Origin: Roseiarcus sp963770275 | Lineage (GTDB): Bacteria > Pseudomonadota > Alphaproteobacteria > Rhizobiales > Beijerinckiaceae | Assembly: GCA_963770275.1 (NCBI GenBank) | Contig: CAVYPD010000024.1 | Location: 1-64,000, forward strand | Direction of reading: 5' to 3' | DNA: 64,000 nt | Shown here: one piece after another, positions 17,087 to 26,790 of the stretch | Layout: the number at the start of each line of letters is the position of its first letter | Numbering within the stretch: position 1 is the stretch's first letter | Notes under the pieces: generated by a model | Told to the model about the DNA's origin: nothing | The model's database searches: none | The model's input: the letters and a program-made list of their open reading frames with translations, nothing else | Translations under genes and position numbers: made by a program

Positions 17087-20000
17087 GCCAGCCGTTTCGC
17101 GTTGCCAGTGGCGGCTCTATCGACCGTTCGCGCCCGCTCGTCTTCACCTTCGACGGCCTCGACTATCAAGGCTATGCCGGCGACACGTTGGCTTCCGCGC
17201 TCATCGCCAACGGCATCCATCTGGTCGGACGCTCGTTCAAGTATCACCGGCCGCGCGGGATCCTCAGCGCTGGGGCCGAAGAGCCGAACGCGCTGGTGAC
17301 CCTTGCGCGCGGCGCCGGCCGTGTGACCCCAAATCTGCGCGCGACCCAGATCGAGCTTTATGACGGACTGAAGGCTTCGAGCCAAAATCGCTGGCCTTCG
17401 CTCAAGTTCGACATCGGCGCCCTCAACGACCTGTTATCGCCTCTGTTCGGCGCCGGCTTCTACTACAAGACCTTCATGGGCCCGAGCCTGCTCGGCAAGA
17501 ACTGGGCCTGGGCTCGTGTTTATGAGCCGATGATCCGCCGCGCCGCGGGACTTGGCGCGCCCCCGCGCGAGCCCGATCCGGATCGCTATACGCGCACCTT
17601 CGATCATTGCGACGTGCTGATCGTTGGCGCTGGGCCCGCGGGCCTCGCGGCGGCGCTGGCCGCAAGCCAAAGCGGCGCGCGCGTGGTCGTCTGCGACGAA
17701 AATCCTGCGCTGGGCGGCTCGCTCCTCGCCGAGGCGTGACGGCCGAGATCGATGGCAAGAGCGCGCTGAAATGGCTCGAGGACACGCTCGCCGCGTTGCG
17801 GTCCGCGCCCAACGTGCGGTTGATGACGCGCACCCAGGCGTTCGGCTATTACGCGCAGAATTTCGTCGCGCTCAACGAGCGGATCGCCGAAGCCGACCTT
17901 ATCGCCGATCCTGACTTGCCGCGCGAACGGCTTGTGGCAGATGCGCGCGCGTGAGGTGGTGCTGGCGACCGGCGCGATCGAGCGTCCGCTCGTCTTTGCG
18001 AACAATGACCGCCCCGCCGTGATGCTCGCCGATTCCGCGCGACGCTATTGCCTTCAATATGGCGCCAAGGTCGGCGAGCCGCGTCGTCGTCGCGACCGCG
18101 CACGACAGCGCTTACCGCGCCGCGCTCGACCTCAAGACAGCGGGCGTCGGACGTCGCGCTGATTGTCGACTCTGCGCCCCGAGGCCAAAGGACCGCTGGC
18201 GGAGGCCGCGCGAGCCGCGGGCATCGAGGTCATTGCCGGCGCCGAGATCCTCGGCGCCGACGGTCGCCTGCGGGTCAACGCGGTTCGCATCAAGCATTCT
18301 GGGCCGAGAGCGAAAAGTCGCCTGCGACGCGCTGCTCATGTCGGGCGGATGGACGCCCTCAGTGCATCTCTTCTCCCAATCGCGCGGTAAGCTCGTCTTC
18401 GACGAGGCGTTGCAGCTCTTCAAGCCCGGAGCCTCGGCGCAGCGCGAGCGGTCAGTCGGCGCGTGCAACGCGACCTTCGATCTCGCCGGCGCGCTCGTCG
18501 AAGGCGACGCGGCCGGACGCGCAGCGGCATCAGCAGCCGGGTTCACGGCGCCAGAGGCGCGAGCTTACGCTGTCACCGGCGATCTTCCCAGCATTCAGCG
18601 CCGCGCATGTCGACCCGCCGGCCATTCACACGGACCGTCGCGTGAAGGCGTTCGTCGATTTCCAGAACGACGTTTGCGCCAAGGATGTGAGCCTGGCGGT
18701 CCAGGAGGGCATGCGCTCGATCGAGCACATCAAGCGCTACACGACCACCGGCATGGCGACCGACCAGGGCAAGCTTTCGAACATGAACGCGCTCGCGATC
18801 GCCTCGGCCCAGCTCAAGAAGCCGATCCCCGAGGTGGGACTCACCACCTTCCGCCCACCCTACACGCCGGTGACCTTCGGCGCCTTCGCCGGCCCTGCGC
18901 GCGGCGACCTGTTCGATCCCATCCGGCGCACGCCCATTCACGACTGGGCGGCCGAAAACGGCGCCGCGTTCGAGGACGTGGGCCCATGGAAACGCGCCTG
19001 GTATTTTCCGCAAGGTCGCGAAACGATGCACGACGCGGTCGCGCGCGAGTGTGTCACGACGCGCGCAAGCGTCGGCCTGTTCGACGCCACCACGCTCGGC
19101 AAGATCGAAGTCGTGGGTCCCGATGCGGCGACGTTTCTCGAACGCATGTACGCCAACGCCTTCCAGAAGCTCGAGGTCGGGCGCTGTCGCTATGGCCTCA
19201 TGCTGAGCGAGGCCGGTTTCCTCATGGATGACGGCGTCATCGCTCGCCTCAAGCCAGACCGCTTCCATGTGACGACGACGACCGGCGGCGCGCCGCGCGT
19301 GCTCGCGCATATGGAGGACTATCTCCAGACCGAGTTCACCGATCTGAGGGTCTGGGCTCACGTCGACCACCGAACAATGGGCGACGATCGCCGTGCAGGG
19401 ACCACGCGCGAGAGAGACAATCGCGCCCCTTATCGAGGACGTCGATCTCGCCGCCGACGCCTTTCCGCATATGAGCCTGCGCGAGGCGCGCGTCTGCGGC
19501 GTTCCAGCCCGACTCATGCGGGTGAGCTTCACCGGCGAGCTCGGCTACGAGATCAACGTGCCTTCGCATTTCGGCCGCCCCGTCTGGGAGGCCGTATGGC
19601 GCGAGGTTCAAAAGTACGGAGGCTGCGCTTACGGAACCGAGGCGATGCATGTGATGCGGGCCGAGAAGGGTTATGTCATCGTCGGTCAGGAGACCGACGG
19701 CACGGTGACGCTCGCCGACCTCGGCCTCGACGGGATGATCGGCAAAACTAAGAAGGATTTTGTCGGCAAGCGGTCGCTCACGCGCCCCGATATGCTGGCA
19801 GCCAACCGCAAACAGCTGGTCGGACTTCTGACGGACAATCCGGCAATCGCGCTCGAGGAGGGCGCGCAAGTGACGGACAGCGCGAACCCGCCGATAGGTT
19901 CGTCTGCGCTGGGTCACGTCACGTCGTCCTACAGGAGCGCTGCTCTGGGCCGTCCGATTGCGCTTGCGCTCGTCGCCGCGGGCCGGTCGCGTATGGGAGC

Positions 20001-20094
20001 CAAGCTCCATGTCCCGATGCCGGGCGGCGCTGTCAGCGTAGCGGTCGTTGGCACAGTTTTCTATGACAAGGCGGGAGCGCGGCTCAATGGCTGA
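17083..20094 (+). CDS. soxA: Sarcosine oxidase, alpha subunit (eight frame breaks)
   Basis: The large subunit, carrying the tetrahydrofolate- and NAD-binding domains. Pieces in three frames line up in order as one protein of about 1000 residues, the normal size. They are: a 2Fe-2S-like N-terminal domain (FTFDGLDYQGYAGDTLASAL), the NAD fold VLIVGAGPAGLAAALAA, VLATGAIERPLVFANNDRP, FVDFQNDV and YTTTGMATDQGKLSNMNALA, and the GcvT-like aminomethyltransferase domain ending at 20094. Breaks lie near 17735, 17934, 18079, 18149, 18180, 18303, 18587 and 19356. Seven behave as single extra bases and the first as a lost base. With soxB, soxD and soxG intact, read errors are more likely than a dead gene, though this is the densest cluster in the window. 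Confidence 0.85.
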
Positions 20095-20656
20095 TGCGGC
20101 CCTTGAAGTTCGCTCTCCGCTTGAAGGTTTCGCCTTTCCTGCAGGGCCGCGCTTCGCGTTGGCGGAAGCGCCGCCGGCGGCGCGATTCATCCTGCGCGGG
20201 GCCGAGGCGGTGCGGGTCGCCTGCGGGATGGCGTTCGGCGTCGAGCCGCCTTCTCGGCTCGGTCCGGCGGGCGAGAGCGAAGGACGCGCGGCTTTGTGGC
20301 TCGGCCCGGACGAATGGCTGTTGATCGCCGACGGCGCCGACGCCGCGGATATCGGGGCCATGCTCGAGTCGGTGCTCGAGGGAACCGCGCATAGTCTCGT
20401 GGACGTGTCGCATCGTCAGATCGCCCTCATCGCCAGCGGTCCGACCGCGGCGCGTGTCCTCAATGCGGGTTGCCCGCTTGACCTCGACCTTAAGGCCTTC
20501 CCGGTCGGCTTCGCGACGCGCACACTGTTCGACAAAGTGGAGATCGTTCTCTGGCGCCGCGCCGAGACAACCTTCCATATCGAAATCTGGCGTTCGTTCG
20601 CGCCCTTCCTTGTTGGCTCGCTCGCCGAGGCCGCGCGTGGCGCGCCGGAGTGGTGA
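20087..20656 (+). CDS. soxG: Sarcosine oxidase, gamma subunit
   Basis: The gamma subunit of heterotetrameric sarcosine oxidase, 189 residues. LWLGPDEWLLIADG and the segment VDVSHRQIALIASGPTAARV followed by LNAGCPLDL are characteristic of SoxG. The ATG at 20087 lies inside the last codons of soxA (ATGGCTGA overlap), which indicates translational coupling and confirms the soxA end. It closes the soxBDAG set. Confidence 0.94.
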   Translation: MADAALEVRSPLEGFAFPAGPRFALAEAPPAARFILRGAEAVRVACGMAFGVEPPSRLGPAGESEGRAALWLGPDEWLLIADGADAADIGAMLESVLEGTAHSLVDVSHRQIALIASGPTAARVLNAGCPLDLDLKAFPVGFATRTLFDKVEIVLWRRAETTFHIEIWRSFAPFLVGSLAEAARGAPEW

Positions 20657-20675
20657 AACCCACGGAGAAGACGTC

Positions 20676-21593
20676 ATGAGCCTTGAGGCTGCTGACGAGG
20701 CGGATGCGGAAGAAGCCGGGCTGTTCGAGCCGCGACGGCTCGCCTTCATCGAGAGCATTGCGGAGCTTCGTCCGCGTATGCACCGCTACTGCGCGCGCAT
20801 GACCGGCTCGGCTTTGGACGGCGAAGACGTAATGCAGGAGGCGATTTTTGACGCCTACCTCAAACTCGGCTCTTTCGACAACTCTCGTCCGCTCGGCCCC
20901 TGGCTCTTCAGGATCGCGCACAATCGCTGTATCGATTTCCTGCGCCGGCGGCAGGTGCAGCGCGAGGTCGAGGCGGAGGCTGCCGCCCCCGCCTTGGTTC
21001 ACCCGTCGGAGGCCGTGGGACGGGGAGTCGACCGCGCAATCGAACGGCTGGTCATCGCGCTTCCGCCGAAAGAAAGAGCGTGCGTTCTTCTCAAAGACGT
21101 CTTCGACTATTCGCTCGAGGACATCGCTGACCTCGTGGAATCGACGACGGGTGGCGTCAAAGCGGCCTTAAGTCGCGGCCGCGGCAAGCTGGCGACGCTG
21201 ACCGATGCGCGCACCGCTAAGCGGAAGGCAAGCGAAGCGGAATTGGCGCTTCTTCGCCTCTATGTCGACCGCTTCAACCGGCGCGACTGGCAGGGTGTGC
21301 GCGAACTCGCGAGCGCCGACGCACGGTTGACGGTCGCCGATTGCTTCGCCGGACGCTTGGCTAACTCGCCCTATTTTGTCGAATACGAGCGTCCCATTGT
21401 CGCCTGGCGCATGGCGCTCGGAGAGGCGGACGGAGAAACCGTCGTCGTTATTCTGCGCGACGACCCTCAGGGCGCAGTTCCGTTCTCCGCGATTCGCATC
21501 GGAACTGCCGGAGGCCGCATCACCAGCATCGCCGATTACATCAAGTGCTCGTGGATCTTGGAGCCGGCTTCCCTCACGCTCATGCCGGCTTAG
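20676..21593 (+). CDS. ECF-type RNA polymerase sigma factor with NTF2-like C-terminal domain
   Basis: 305 residues. Region 2 (MHRYCARMTGSALDGEDVMQ followed by LFRIAHNRCIDFLRRR) and region 4 (ALPPKERACVLLKDVFDYS, EDIADLVESTTGGVKAAL) are clear. After residue 190 a SnoaL/NTF2-like domain follows (LLRLYVDRFNRRDWQGVREL). Such extended ECF factors usually need no anti-sigma protein and the extra domain modulates activity; none is visible beside it. The ATG at 20676 has GGAGA upstream and lies 19 bases after soxG, so it may be transcribed with the sox operon. Confidence 0.88.
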   Translation: MSLEAADEADAEEAGLFEPRRLAFIESIAELRPRMHRYCARMTGSALDGEDVMQEAIFDAYLKLGSFDNSRPLGPWLFRIAHNRCIDFLRRRQVQREVEAEAAAPALVHPSEAVGRGVDRAIERLVIALPPKERACVLLKDVFDYSLEDIADLVESTTGGVKAALSRGRGKLATLTDARTAKRKASEAELALLRLYVDRFNRRDWQGVRELASADARLTVADCFAGRLANSPYFVEYERPIVAWRMALGEADGETVVVILRDDPQGAVPFSAIRIGTAGGRITSIADYIKCSWILEPASLTLMPA

Positions 21594-21707
21594 GCGGCTC
21601 TCAGCGAAACTGCGGATGGATGACGCGCAAAAAACTTTCATTCCGACGTATCTCGGCGCGGGCCTCATTCGTAATCGTGAGTCTCAACCACTCTGAGGGC
21701 TCATCCC

Positions 21708-22130
21708 GTGTCGATGAAGACTTACTCCGGAAGCTGCCATTGCGGCGCCGTTCGCTTTCAGGCCGAACTCGACTTCGCCGAGGGAACATTCAAGTGCAAC
21801 TGCACGAGCTGCACGAAAGCGCGTTCCTGGCTCATTGCTACGCCGGCTGCTCGGTTTCGCCTCCTTGAGGGCGAGGACTGTCAGGCGGAATATGAGTGGA
21901 CGCCACCGGGCCGCCCGCATCCGACCGTCCAATTTCACTTTTGCAAGACATGCGGAATTCGGACGCCCGGGCGGGGCGAACTTGAGGCGATGGGCGGCGC
22001 ATTTTACGCCGTCCAAGTGTCGTTGCTCGATGATCTTGATCCCGAGGAGCTTGCTGCTGCGCCGGTCCGCTACGTCGACGGCCGGCACGACCGTTTCGAT
22101 CGACCGCCGGACGACGTCCGCTTCCTCTAA
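21708..22130 (+). CDS. GFA family zinc protein (glutathione-dependent formaldehyde-activating-like)
   Basis: 140 residues. Zinc ligands are present as CHCGAV near residue 10, CNCTSC near 31 and the later FHFCKTCG. Proteins of this family add glutathione to formaldehyde or act as other carbon-sulfur lyases; most are untested. GTG at 21708 and ATG at 21714 are both possible, with GAGGG upstream. Sarcosine oxidation releases a one-carbon unit that can appear as formaldehyde, so proximity to soxBDAG is suggestive only. Confidence 0.82.
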   Translation: MSMKTYSGSCHCGAVRFQAELDFAEGTFKCNCTSCTKARSWLIATPAARFRLLEGEDCQAEYEWTPPGRPHPTVQFHFCKTCGIRTPGRGELEAMGGAFYAVQVSLLDDLDPEELAAAPVRYVDGRHDRFDRPPDDVRFL

Positions 22131-22137
22131 CGGAGGT

Positions 22138-22629
22138 TCAAATCCAGCGCCGAACTCTTCGGCAATAATCGACGTAGTCCTGGCCGAAGGTTTCGCGCAG
22201 CCGCGCCTCCTCGAACGGAATGACCGCCCAGTTCATCGAAGCCCACGGGAGCACCGCCAAGGCCAACGGCCAAGCTCTCCCGAGGACAAGCGCCAAGCCG
22301 ACATAAACGACGGTCAAGGATAAATACATCGGATTGCGGGACCGTGCGTGCGGGCCGTTGACGACGAGGCGCGCCGGCTGTCCGGTCGGATGAAGTGTCG
22401 TGCCCCTGAGCGCGAATCGTCCCGCCGCGGCGACGGCGAGCGAACAGCCTGCGACCGTTAGCGCCAAGCCCGCCCAACGCACGCCGCCTATCGCCATCCA
22501 TGCTGGCCGCCATGGCATGAGCCGATCGACCCCGATTCCAACCAGAAACGTCAGCGCGAATTGAGCTGGCGGCGGGATGATCGCGAGGATCGGAGTTTGG
22601 CGTGACGCCATCCCGCCGATCTCGTTCAT
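22138..22629 (-). CDS. Isoprenylcysteine carboxyl methyltransferase-type membrane protein
   Basis: 163 residues with four hydrophobic segments. The conserved core NGPHARSRNPMYLSLTVVYVG (G-x-Y-x-x-x-R-N-P-M-Y type) and the C-terminal EEARLRETFGQDYVDYCRRV are hallmarks of the ICMT/phospholipid methyltransferase family, which takes a methyl group from S-adenosylmethionine within the membrane. The acceptor is unknown in most bacteria. Its ATG overlaps the stop of the upstream alcohol dehydrogenase gene by four bases, so the two are one operon. Confidence 0.8.
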   Translation of the reverse strand: MNEIGGMASRQTPILAIIPPPAQFALTFLVGIGVDRLMPWRPAWMAIGGVRWAGLALTVAGCSLAVAAAGRFALRGTTLHPTGQPARLVVNGPHARSRNPMYLSLTVVYVGLALVLGRAWPLALAVLPWASMNWAVIPFEEARLRETFGQDYVDYCRRVRRWI

Positions 22630-23690
22630 ACAGTCAGGACAACGCGGCCACGAACGCGGCCGGCACGGAGGTCGTCCAGGGATTGTTGCGCCGTTGCGAG
22701 CCGTCTCGTCTCGATTGGCGCCGGCTTGACCTTGCCGTCGCGCGCCAGAGCCATGAGCTCCCGAAATTCAGGGAGCGTCCCGGTGAACACACCCACCACG
22801 CTCACCGCTCTGAGCGGCAAGGTCGCCAGAGAAACACCAAGCGACCCGCCGAACAGGCCGACCACGAACAAGCGTCCGCCTTTGCGCAGCACAGAGAGGC
22901 CGAAGGCTGCGCTCTTCTCCGCGCCGACAAAATCGATCGCCGAGAACATTCCGCCCGTGTTGGCGAGCAGGCTCTTCCGTGCGTCGGGGTCGGCTGGATC
23001 AATGATGGCCGAAGCACCTGCTTCGAGCGCCGCCTGCCGCTTCGCCGCATCGACGTCCGCGACGATCGGACCTATCCCATAGATCGCGTGGCACAAGCTG
23101 ACCGCAGCAAGGCCAAGCCCGCCTGCGCCTATAATCAGGAGCGGGTGCTCTGCATCGACGGGAGCCGCCTTTTTCAGCGCGCTGAAAGCCGTGAGGCCCG
23201 AGCATCCAAGGGTCGCGGCGAACGGCGCCGGAAGCGGTTCATACTCGACGAGATATCTTGGATGCTCGACGACAACGTAATTGCTGAACCCGCCGTCAGC
23301 GTGCACGCTAAGATTTCGCGGCTTGGCGCATAAATTCTCTTGGCCTGCCCGGCATTGCGCGCAGGATCCGCATCCTCCCCAGGCATAGACAGCCCGGCGG
23401 TCGCCGACACGCACCCCCGTCGCGTCCGGCCCAAGCTCTTCGACGATGCCTGCGATCTCGTGACCGAGAATGCGCGGCAGTTTGACGGCCGGCGCAAGGT
23501 CCAGCTTCTGGCCCTGCCCGAGATCGAAATAGCCATCGGCGATGTGCAGGTCGCTGTGGCAGACGCCGCAGGCGCTGACCCGCAGCAGCACTTGCGCGCC
23601 CTTCGGCGCCGGCGGCGACTCGATGACTTCGCTCAGCGGCGCCCCGAACTGGGTGAGCTTGTAACTCCGCATTCCGCTCGCGCCCGCCAT
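22626..23690 (-). CDS. Zinc-dependent alcohol dehydrogenase
   Basis: A medium-chain dehydrogenase of 354 residues. Catalytic zinc region CGVCHSDLHIADG, GHEIAGIVEELG, four structural-zinc cysteines in GGCGSCAQCRAGQENLC, and the NAD fold IIGAGGLGLAAVSL are all present. It lies between an SDR gene (12-base gap) and the ICMT-type gene (4-base overlap) on the same strand. The natural substrate is not evident; the dienoyl-CoA reductase-like and crotonase neighbours hint at fatty or branched acyl metabolism. Confidence 0.88.
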   Translation of the reverse strand: MAGASGMRSYKLTQFGAPLSEVIESPPAPKGAQVLLRVSACGVCHSDLHIADGYFDLGQGQKLDLAPAVKLPRILGHEIAGIVEELGPDATGVRVGDRRAVYAWGGCGSCAQCRAGQENLCAKPRNLSVHADGGFSNYVVVEHPRYLVEYEPLPAPFAATLGCSGLTAFSALKKAAPVDAEHPLLIIGAGGLGLAAVSLCHAIYGIGPIVADVDAAKRQAALEAGASAIIDPADPDARKSLLANTGGMFSAIDFVGAEKSAAFGLSVLRKGGRLFVVGLFGGSLGVSLATLPLRAVSVVGVFTGTLPEFRELMALARDGKVKPAPIETRRLATAQQSLDDLRAGRVRGRVVLTV

Positions 23691-23702
23691 GATCCCGCGT
23701 CC

Positions 23703-24572
23703 TCAGCCGCGCGCCGCCTTGTCGCGGGCGTTCAACGCCTGGATCGCATCGCGCGCCGCCTTCCATTGGTCGTCGCCCCAGCGGCGCAATTCGTAGAAAT
23801 TGCCGCCGGTCGCCATCGCCTCGGCGCCGTCCATGACGATCGTCTCGCCGCTCAGCCACTCGCAGCCGTCCGACATCAGGAAGGTCGCGAGATTCTGCAA
23901 TTCCTCCATCCGGCCGACCCGACCCATCGGATTGCGCGCGGCGGACGCGCCGGGCTCGGCGCCGGGCATAAGGCGCTTGCTCATGCCCTCGGTCGGGATT
24001 TCGCCTGGCGCGATGGCGTTGAGGCGGATGCCATGGCGGCCCCATTCCTGCGCGAGCGACATGGTCATCGCCTGGATCGCCGCCTTGCTCATCGCCGACG
24101 GCACGACGAATGGGCCGCCGTTGCGCACCCATGTCACGGCGATCGAGACCACGCTGCCCTTCTGCTTGGCCGCGATCCAGCGCTTGCCGACAGCCTGCGT
24201 CACATAGAAGGTGCCGTGCATGACGATGTTGGCGATGGCGTCGAACCCGCGCGATGACAGGTCCTCGGTGCGCGAGATGAAATTGCCGGCGGCGTTGTTG
24301 ACGAGGCCGGTGAGCGGGCCGTCGCGGAAAATCTCCTCGACCATCGCCTCGACTGCGGCGGCGTCGCGAATGTCGACGCCGTAGCTCGATACGCGCCCGC
24401 CATGCGCTTTCATGAGCTCCTCGGCGGTCGCGTCGCACACGCCCTTGCGCCGGCCGCAGATGGCGATCTCGGCGCCAAGGCCGAGGAACCGTTCGGCCAT
24501 CGCTTTGCCGAGCCCGGTGCCGCCGCCGGTGACGAGGATTTTTTTGCCCGCAAACAGACCATCGACGAACAT
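23703..24572 (-). CDS. SDR oxidoreductase, 2,4-dienoyl-CoA reductase-like
   Basis: 289 residues starting at the ATG at 24572 (MFVDGLFAGKKILVTGGGTG) with GGAGAGG upstream. The NADP loop is TGGGTGLGKAM, then VNNAAGNFISRTEDLS. The classical SDR tyrosine (YxxxK) is replaced by serine in PSAMSKAAIQAM, and the NNAAGNF segment is kept. Both traits are shared with 2,4-dienoyl-CoA reductases, which reduce polyunsaturated acyl-CoA intermediates of beta-oxidation. It heads the SDR-ADH-ICMT set. It is not a classical SDR with Tyr catalysis. Confidence 0.82.
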   Translation of the reverse strand: MFVDGLFAGKKILVTGGGTGLGKAMAERFLGLGAEIAICGRRKGVCDATAEELMKAHGGRVSSYGVDIRDAAAVEAMVEEIFRDGPLTGLVNNAAGNFISRTEDLSSRGFDAIANIVMHGTFYVTQAVGKRWIAAKQKGSVVSIAVTWVRNGGPFVVPSAMSKAAIQAMTMSLAQEWGRHGIRLNAIAPGEIPTEGMSKRLMPGAEPGASAARNPMGRVGRMEELQNLATFLMSDGCEWLSGETIVMDGAEAMATGGNFYELRRWGDDQWKAARDAIQALNARDKAARG

Positions 24573-24800
24573 TGAGGTTTCCTCTCCCGCTTGGCGTTCT
24601 ATGACCGCGCTCGGAAACGAGAGTTCATCGGTACGCGGTTCGGGCGCACGAGGAAAGTGCAGCTTGAATGGCCAGGGCCTCGAGCCGCCGTACGGCGTCA
24701 AGTCCACGAGATTATTGCGCCTAGTCGCGACGCCCAGGCGCGCTTAGATTGCCCGGCGGCGAGCGTGCCGGGCCGGCTGGTCGACAAGGGAGAACAGTGC

Positions 24801-25200
24801 GTGGACATCAAGCGAAAAGTTTCGAGCGAGACCGGACCGGCCACGACATTTCACCGGCGCGGTGCACATCGATCGGCCGATTGCGCCGAATCCGGCCGCG
24901 GGCGCGGATTGGAGAGTCGTCACTTTCGAGCCCCGCGCTCGGACTGCGTGGCATACCCATCCAAAGGGCCAGATTCTTATCGTCACCGCCGGCTCGGGTC
25001 GCGTTCAGAGGGAGGGCGGACCGATCGAGGAGATTCGTCCCGGCGACGTCGTCTTGATCCCGCCAGACGAGAAGCACTGGCACGGCGCCTCGCCGACCGC
25101 CGCCATGACCCATGTCGCCATAAACGAGGCGCCGACCAACTGGATGGACAAGGTCACCGACGAACAATACCGAGGCCTGAACTCCGACGCGCTTGTCTAG
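24801..25200 (+). CDS. Cupin-domain protein (one frame break)
   Basis: 132 residues after correction, from the GTG at 24801 (AGGGAG upstream). The reading VDIKRKVSSETGPATTF passes through one extra base near 24849-24852 and continues as TGAVHIDRP. Cupin motif 1 is ARTAWHTHPKGQILIVTAGSG and motif 2 PGDVVLIPPDEKHWHGASP, giving the His/Glu-type metal site. It belongs to the family of small cupins often annotated as carboxymuconolactone decarboxylase partners; its reaction is unknown. It ends tail-to-tail with the crotonase gene (4 shared bases). Confidence 0.8.
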
Positions 25201-26026
25201 CCTGCGTCGGCGAAGCGTCCCGGCCTTCCCTCCATCCCGGCGTGCACAGCCTCGATCTGATTTGGCGATCCGATCAGCGCCGCCTGCTCTTTCGATTCCG
25301 CGAGAAGGATTGCCGCTGCAGTCGTTGTCGTTTGCTGCGTTGAGGAGACGCTTGATGGCGCGCACCGCGTCCGGGTTACGGGCGGCGATCTCCTTGGCGG
25401 TCGAGCGAGCGGCGGCGAGCGGATCGGCGTGGAGGCCGGTGGCGAAGCCATAGGTCAAGCGCATCAGCGCCGGAGAAAATGCGTCCGGTCATTGCAAGCT
25501 CGCGGATCACGTCGGAGCGGGCGAGTTCGCGCATGAGCGCAATTCCGCCCATGTCGGGAACAATGCCCCATTTGATTTCCAGTATCGCGAGGCGCGCGTC
25601 CGGCGCGACATAGCGGACGTCGGCGCCAAGGGCGATCTGAAAGCCGCCGCCGAGCGCGACCCCATGGATCGCCGCAATGACCGGAACGGGAAGCGTGCGC
25701 CAGACATAAGCCGCCTGCTGGAAGGCGTTGGCGATCCCATGCGTTCGTTTCGTGAGATCGCCCAGGGCCGGCGCGCCCTTCGCCGCAAGCGAGGCGAATG
25801 TTTCCTTGTCGAGGCCGGCGCAAAAGCCTTTGCCGGCGCCGGCAAGCACGATTGCGCGCAAGCCCGCGGTTCGGCTGACTCGTTCGCCGGCGGCGATGAT
25901 CGCCTCGAACATCGCGGGATCGAGCGCGTTGAGTTTGTCAGGCCGATTGAGCGTGACCTCGGCGACGCCGTCGGCAATTTCGACTGTGACGCGCTCGTCC
26001 GAGGTGGTCGAGGTTCGTTCCTGCAT
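25197..26026 (-). CDS. Enoyl-CoA hydratase/isomerase (crotonase), two frame breaks
   Basis: 275 residues after two one-base corrections near 25467 and 25335. The crotonase oxyanion-hole segments are AGKGFCAGLDKETF and HGVALGGGFQIALGADVRY, and EIKWGIVPDMGG is the catalytic-loop region. After the first break the reading resumes as YGFATGLHADPLAAARSTAK, and after the second as AAAILLAESKEQAALIGSP. The absence of the second catalytic Glu in the EIKWGIVPD loop suggests an isomerase or hydrolase rather than a strict hydratase. It is probably intact in the organism. Confidence 0.82.
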
Positions 26027-26111
26027 CGTTGGCTCCTGTATCCGCCTAACGCCGACGCCGTCCTTGGACGCTAAAGCTCGACACTAGCGAAACAATCGCG
26101 CCGGGTCGCAC

Positions 26112-26790
26112 TCATTTCGGCGACGGGAACGCCAGCACTTCGCTCGTGTAGGTTTCCACGACCTCGCTGAACGGCTCGCCGTCCGGCGTCGACAGCACCG
26201 CGCGATGCTCGAGCACGTGGTCGGGAATCATCAGCGCGCCGGCTTCCTGCGGCGCGGGCGTGGCGCCCATCTCCCAGCCCTTCGGCAGCGGCCGCCACAA
26301 CAAGTCGGCGGACAGCGTATGGCGGCGGAAGTGGAGCGCGGCCACCGCCTTGCCGAACGGCGTGTCGGTGGTTTCGAGCACATGGTTCATCTCGGGCGTG
26401 AGACGCGCCGGGACGTACCAATTGTCGGCCTCGGAAAGCACATGATCGCCGCACTTGAGCCGAACGCGGCGGTAGCCGAGCGGTTCGTCCGGCTTGACGT
26501 CCAGCGCCGTCGCGCACCTCGGCGCTTGCCGGTTTGTCTGCTCCACTCACCCGCTCGGCAACGATGCGCGCGGGATCGGCCAGTCGGTGATCGGCGCACC
26601 AGCGTTCGATCGTGAGCGTCGCGCTGTCATGGGCGAGAAGATCGGCATTGAGACTATCGAGGAGCGCAAGCGCTTCCAGGCGGCCGACGAAGTTGTCCGG
26701 CCAGGGCGCCGGCTCGGCGGCGGACGCGATGGCTGTCGTGAGCAGCGAAATGAGCACCGCTGCCGGACCTCGCGACGCCGTCCCCTTCAT
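26112..26790 (-). CDS. Secreted chorismate-lyase-like protein (one frame break)
   Basis: 225 residues after removing one base near 26510. A signal peptide (VLISLLTTAIASAAEP) precedes the domain. The segment LGYRRVRLKCGDHVLSEADN then WYVPARLT, and the later TDTPFGKAVAALHFRRHTLS, resemble the chorismate lyase (UbiC-type) fold, in which the core binds an aromatic acid. An exported UbiC-like protein would not act in ubiquinone synthesis in the cytoplasm, so the function is open. Its ATG at 26790 overlaps the ABC-F gene stop by four bases, indicating coupled translation. Confidence 0.62.

Noticed and set aside
15311..20656. Sulfur-oxidation sox genes
   Set aside because: The symbol is shared, but the folds and the small delta subunit are those of sarcosine oxidase.
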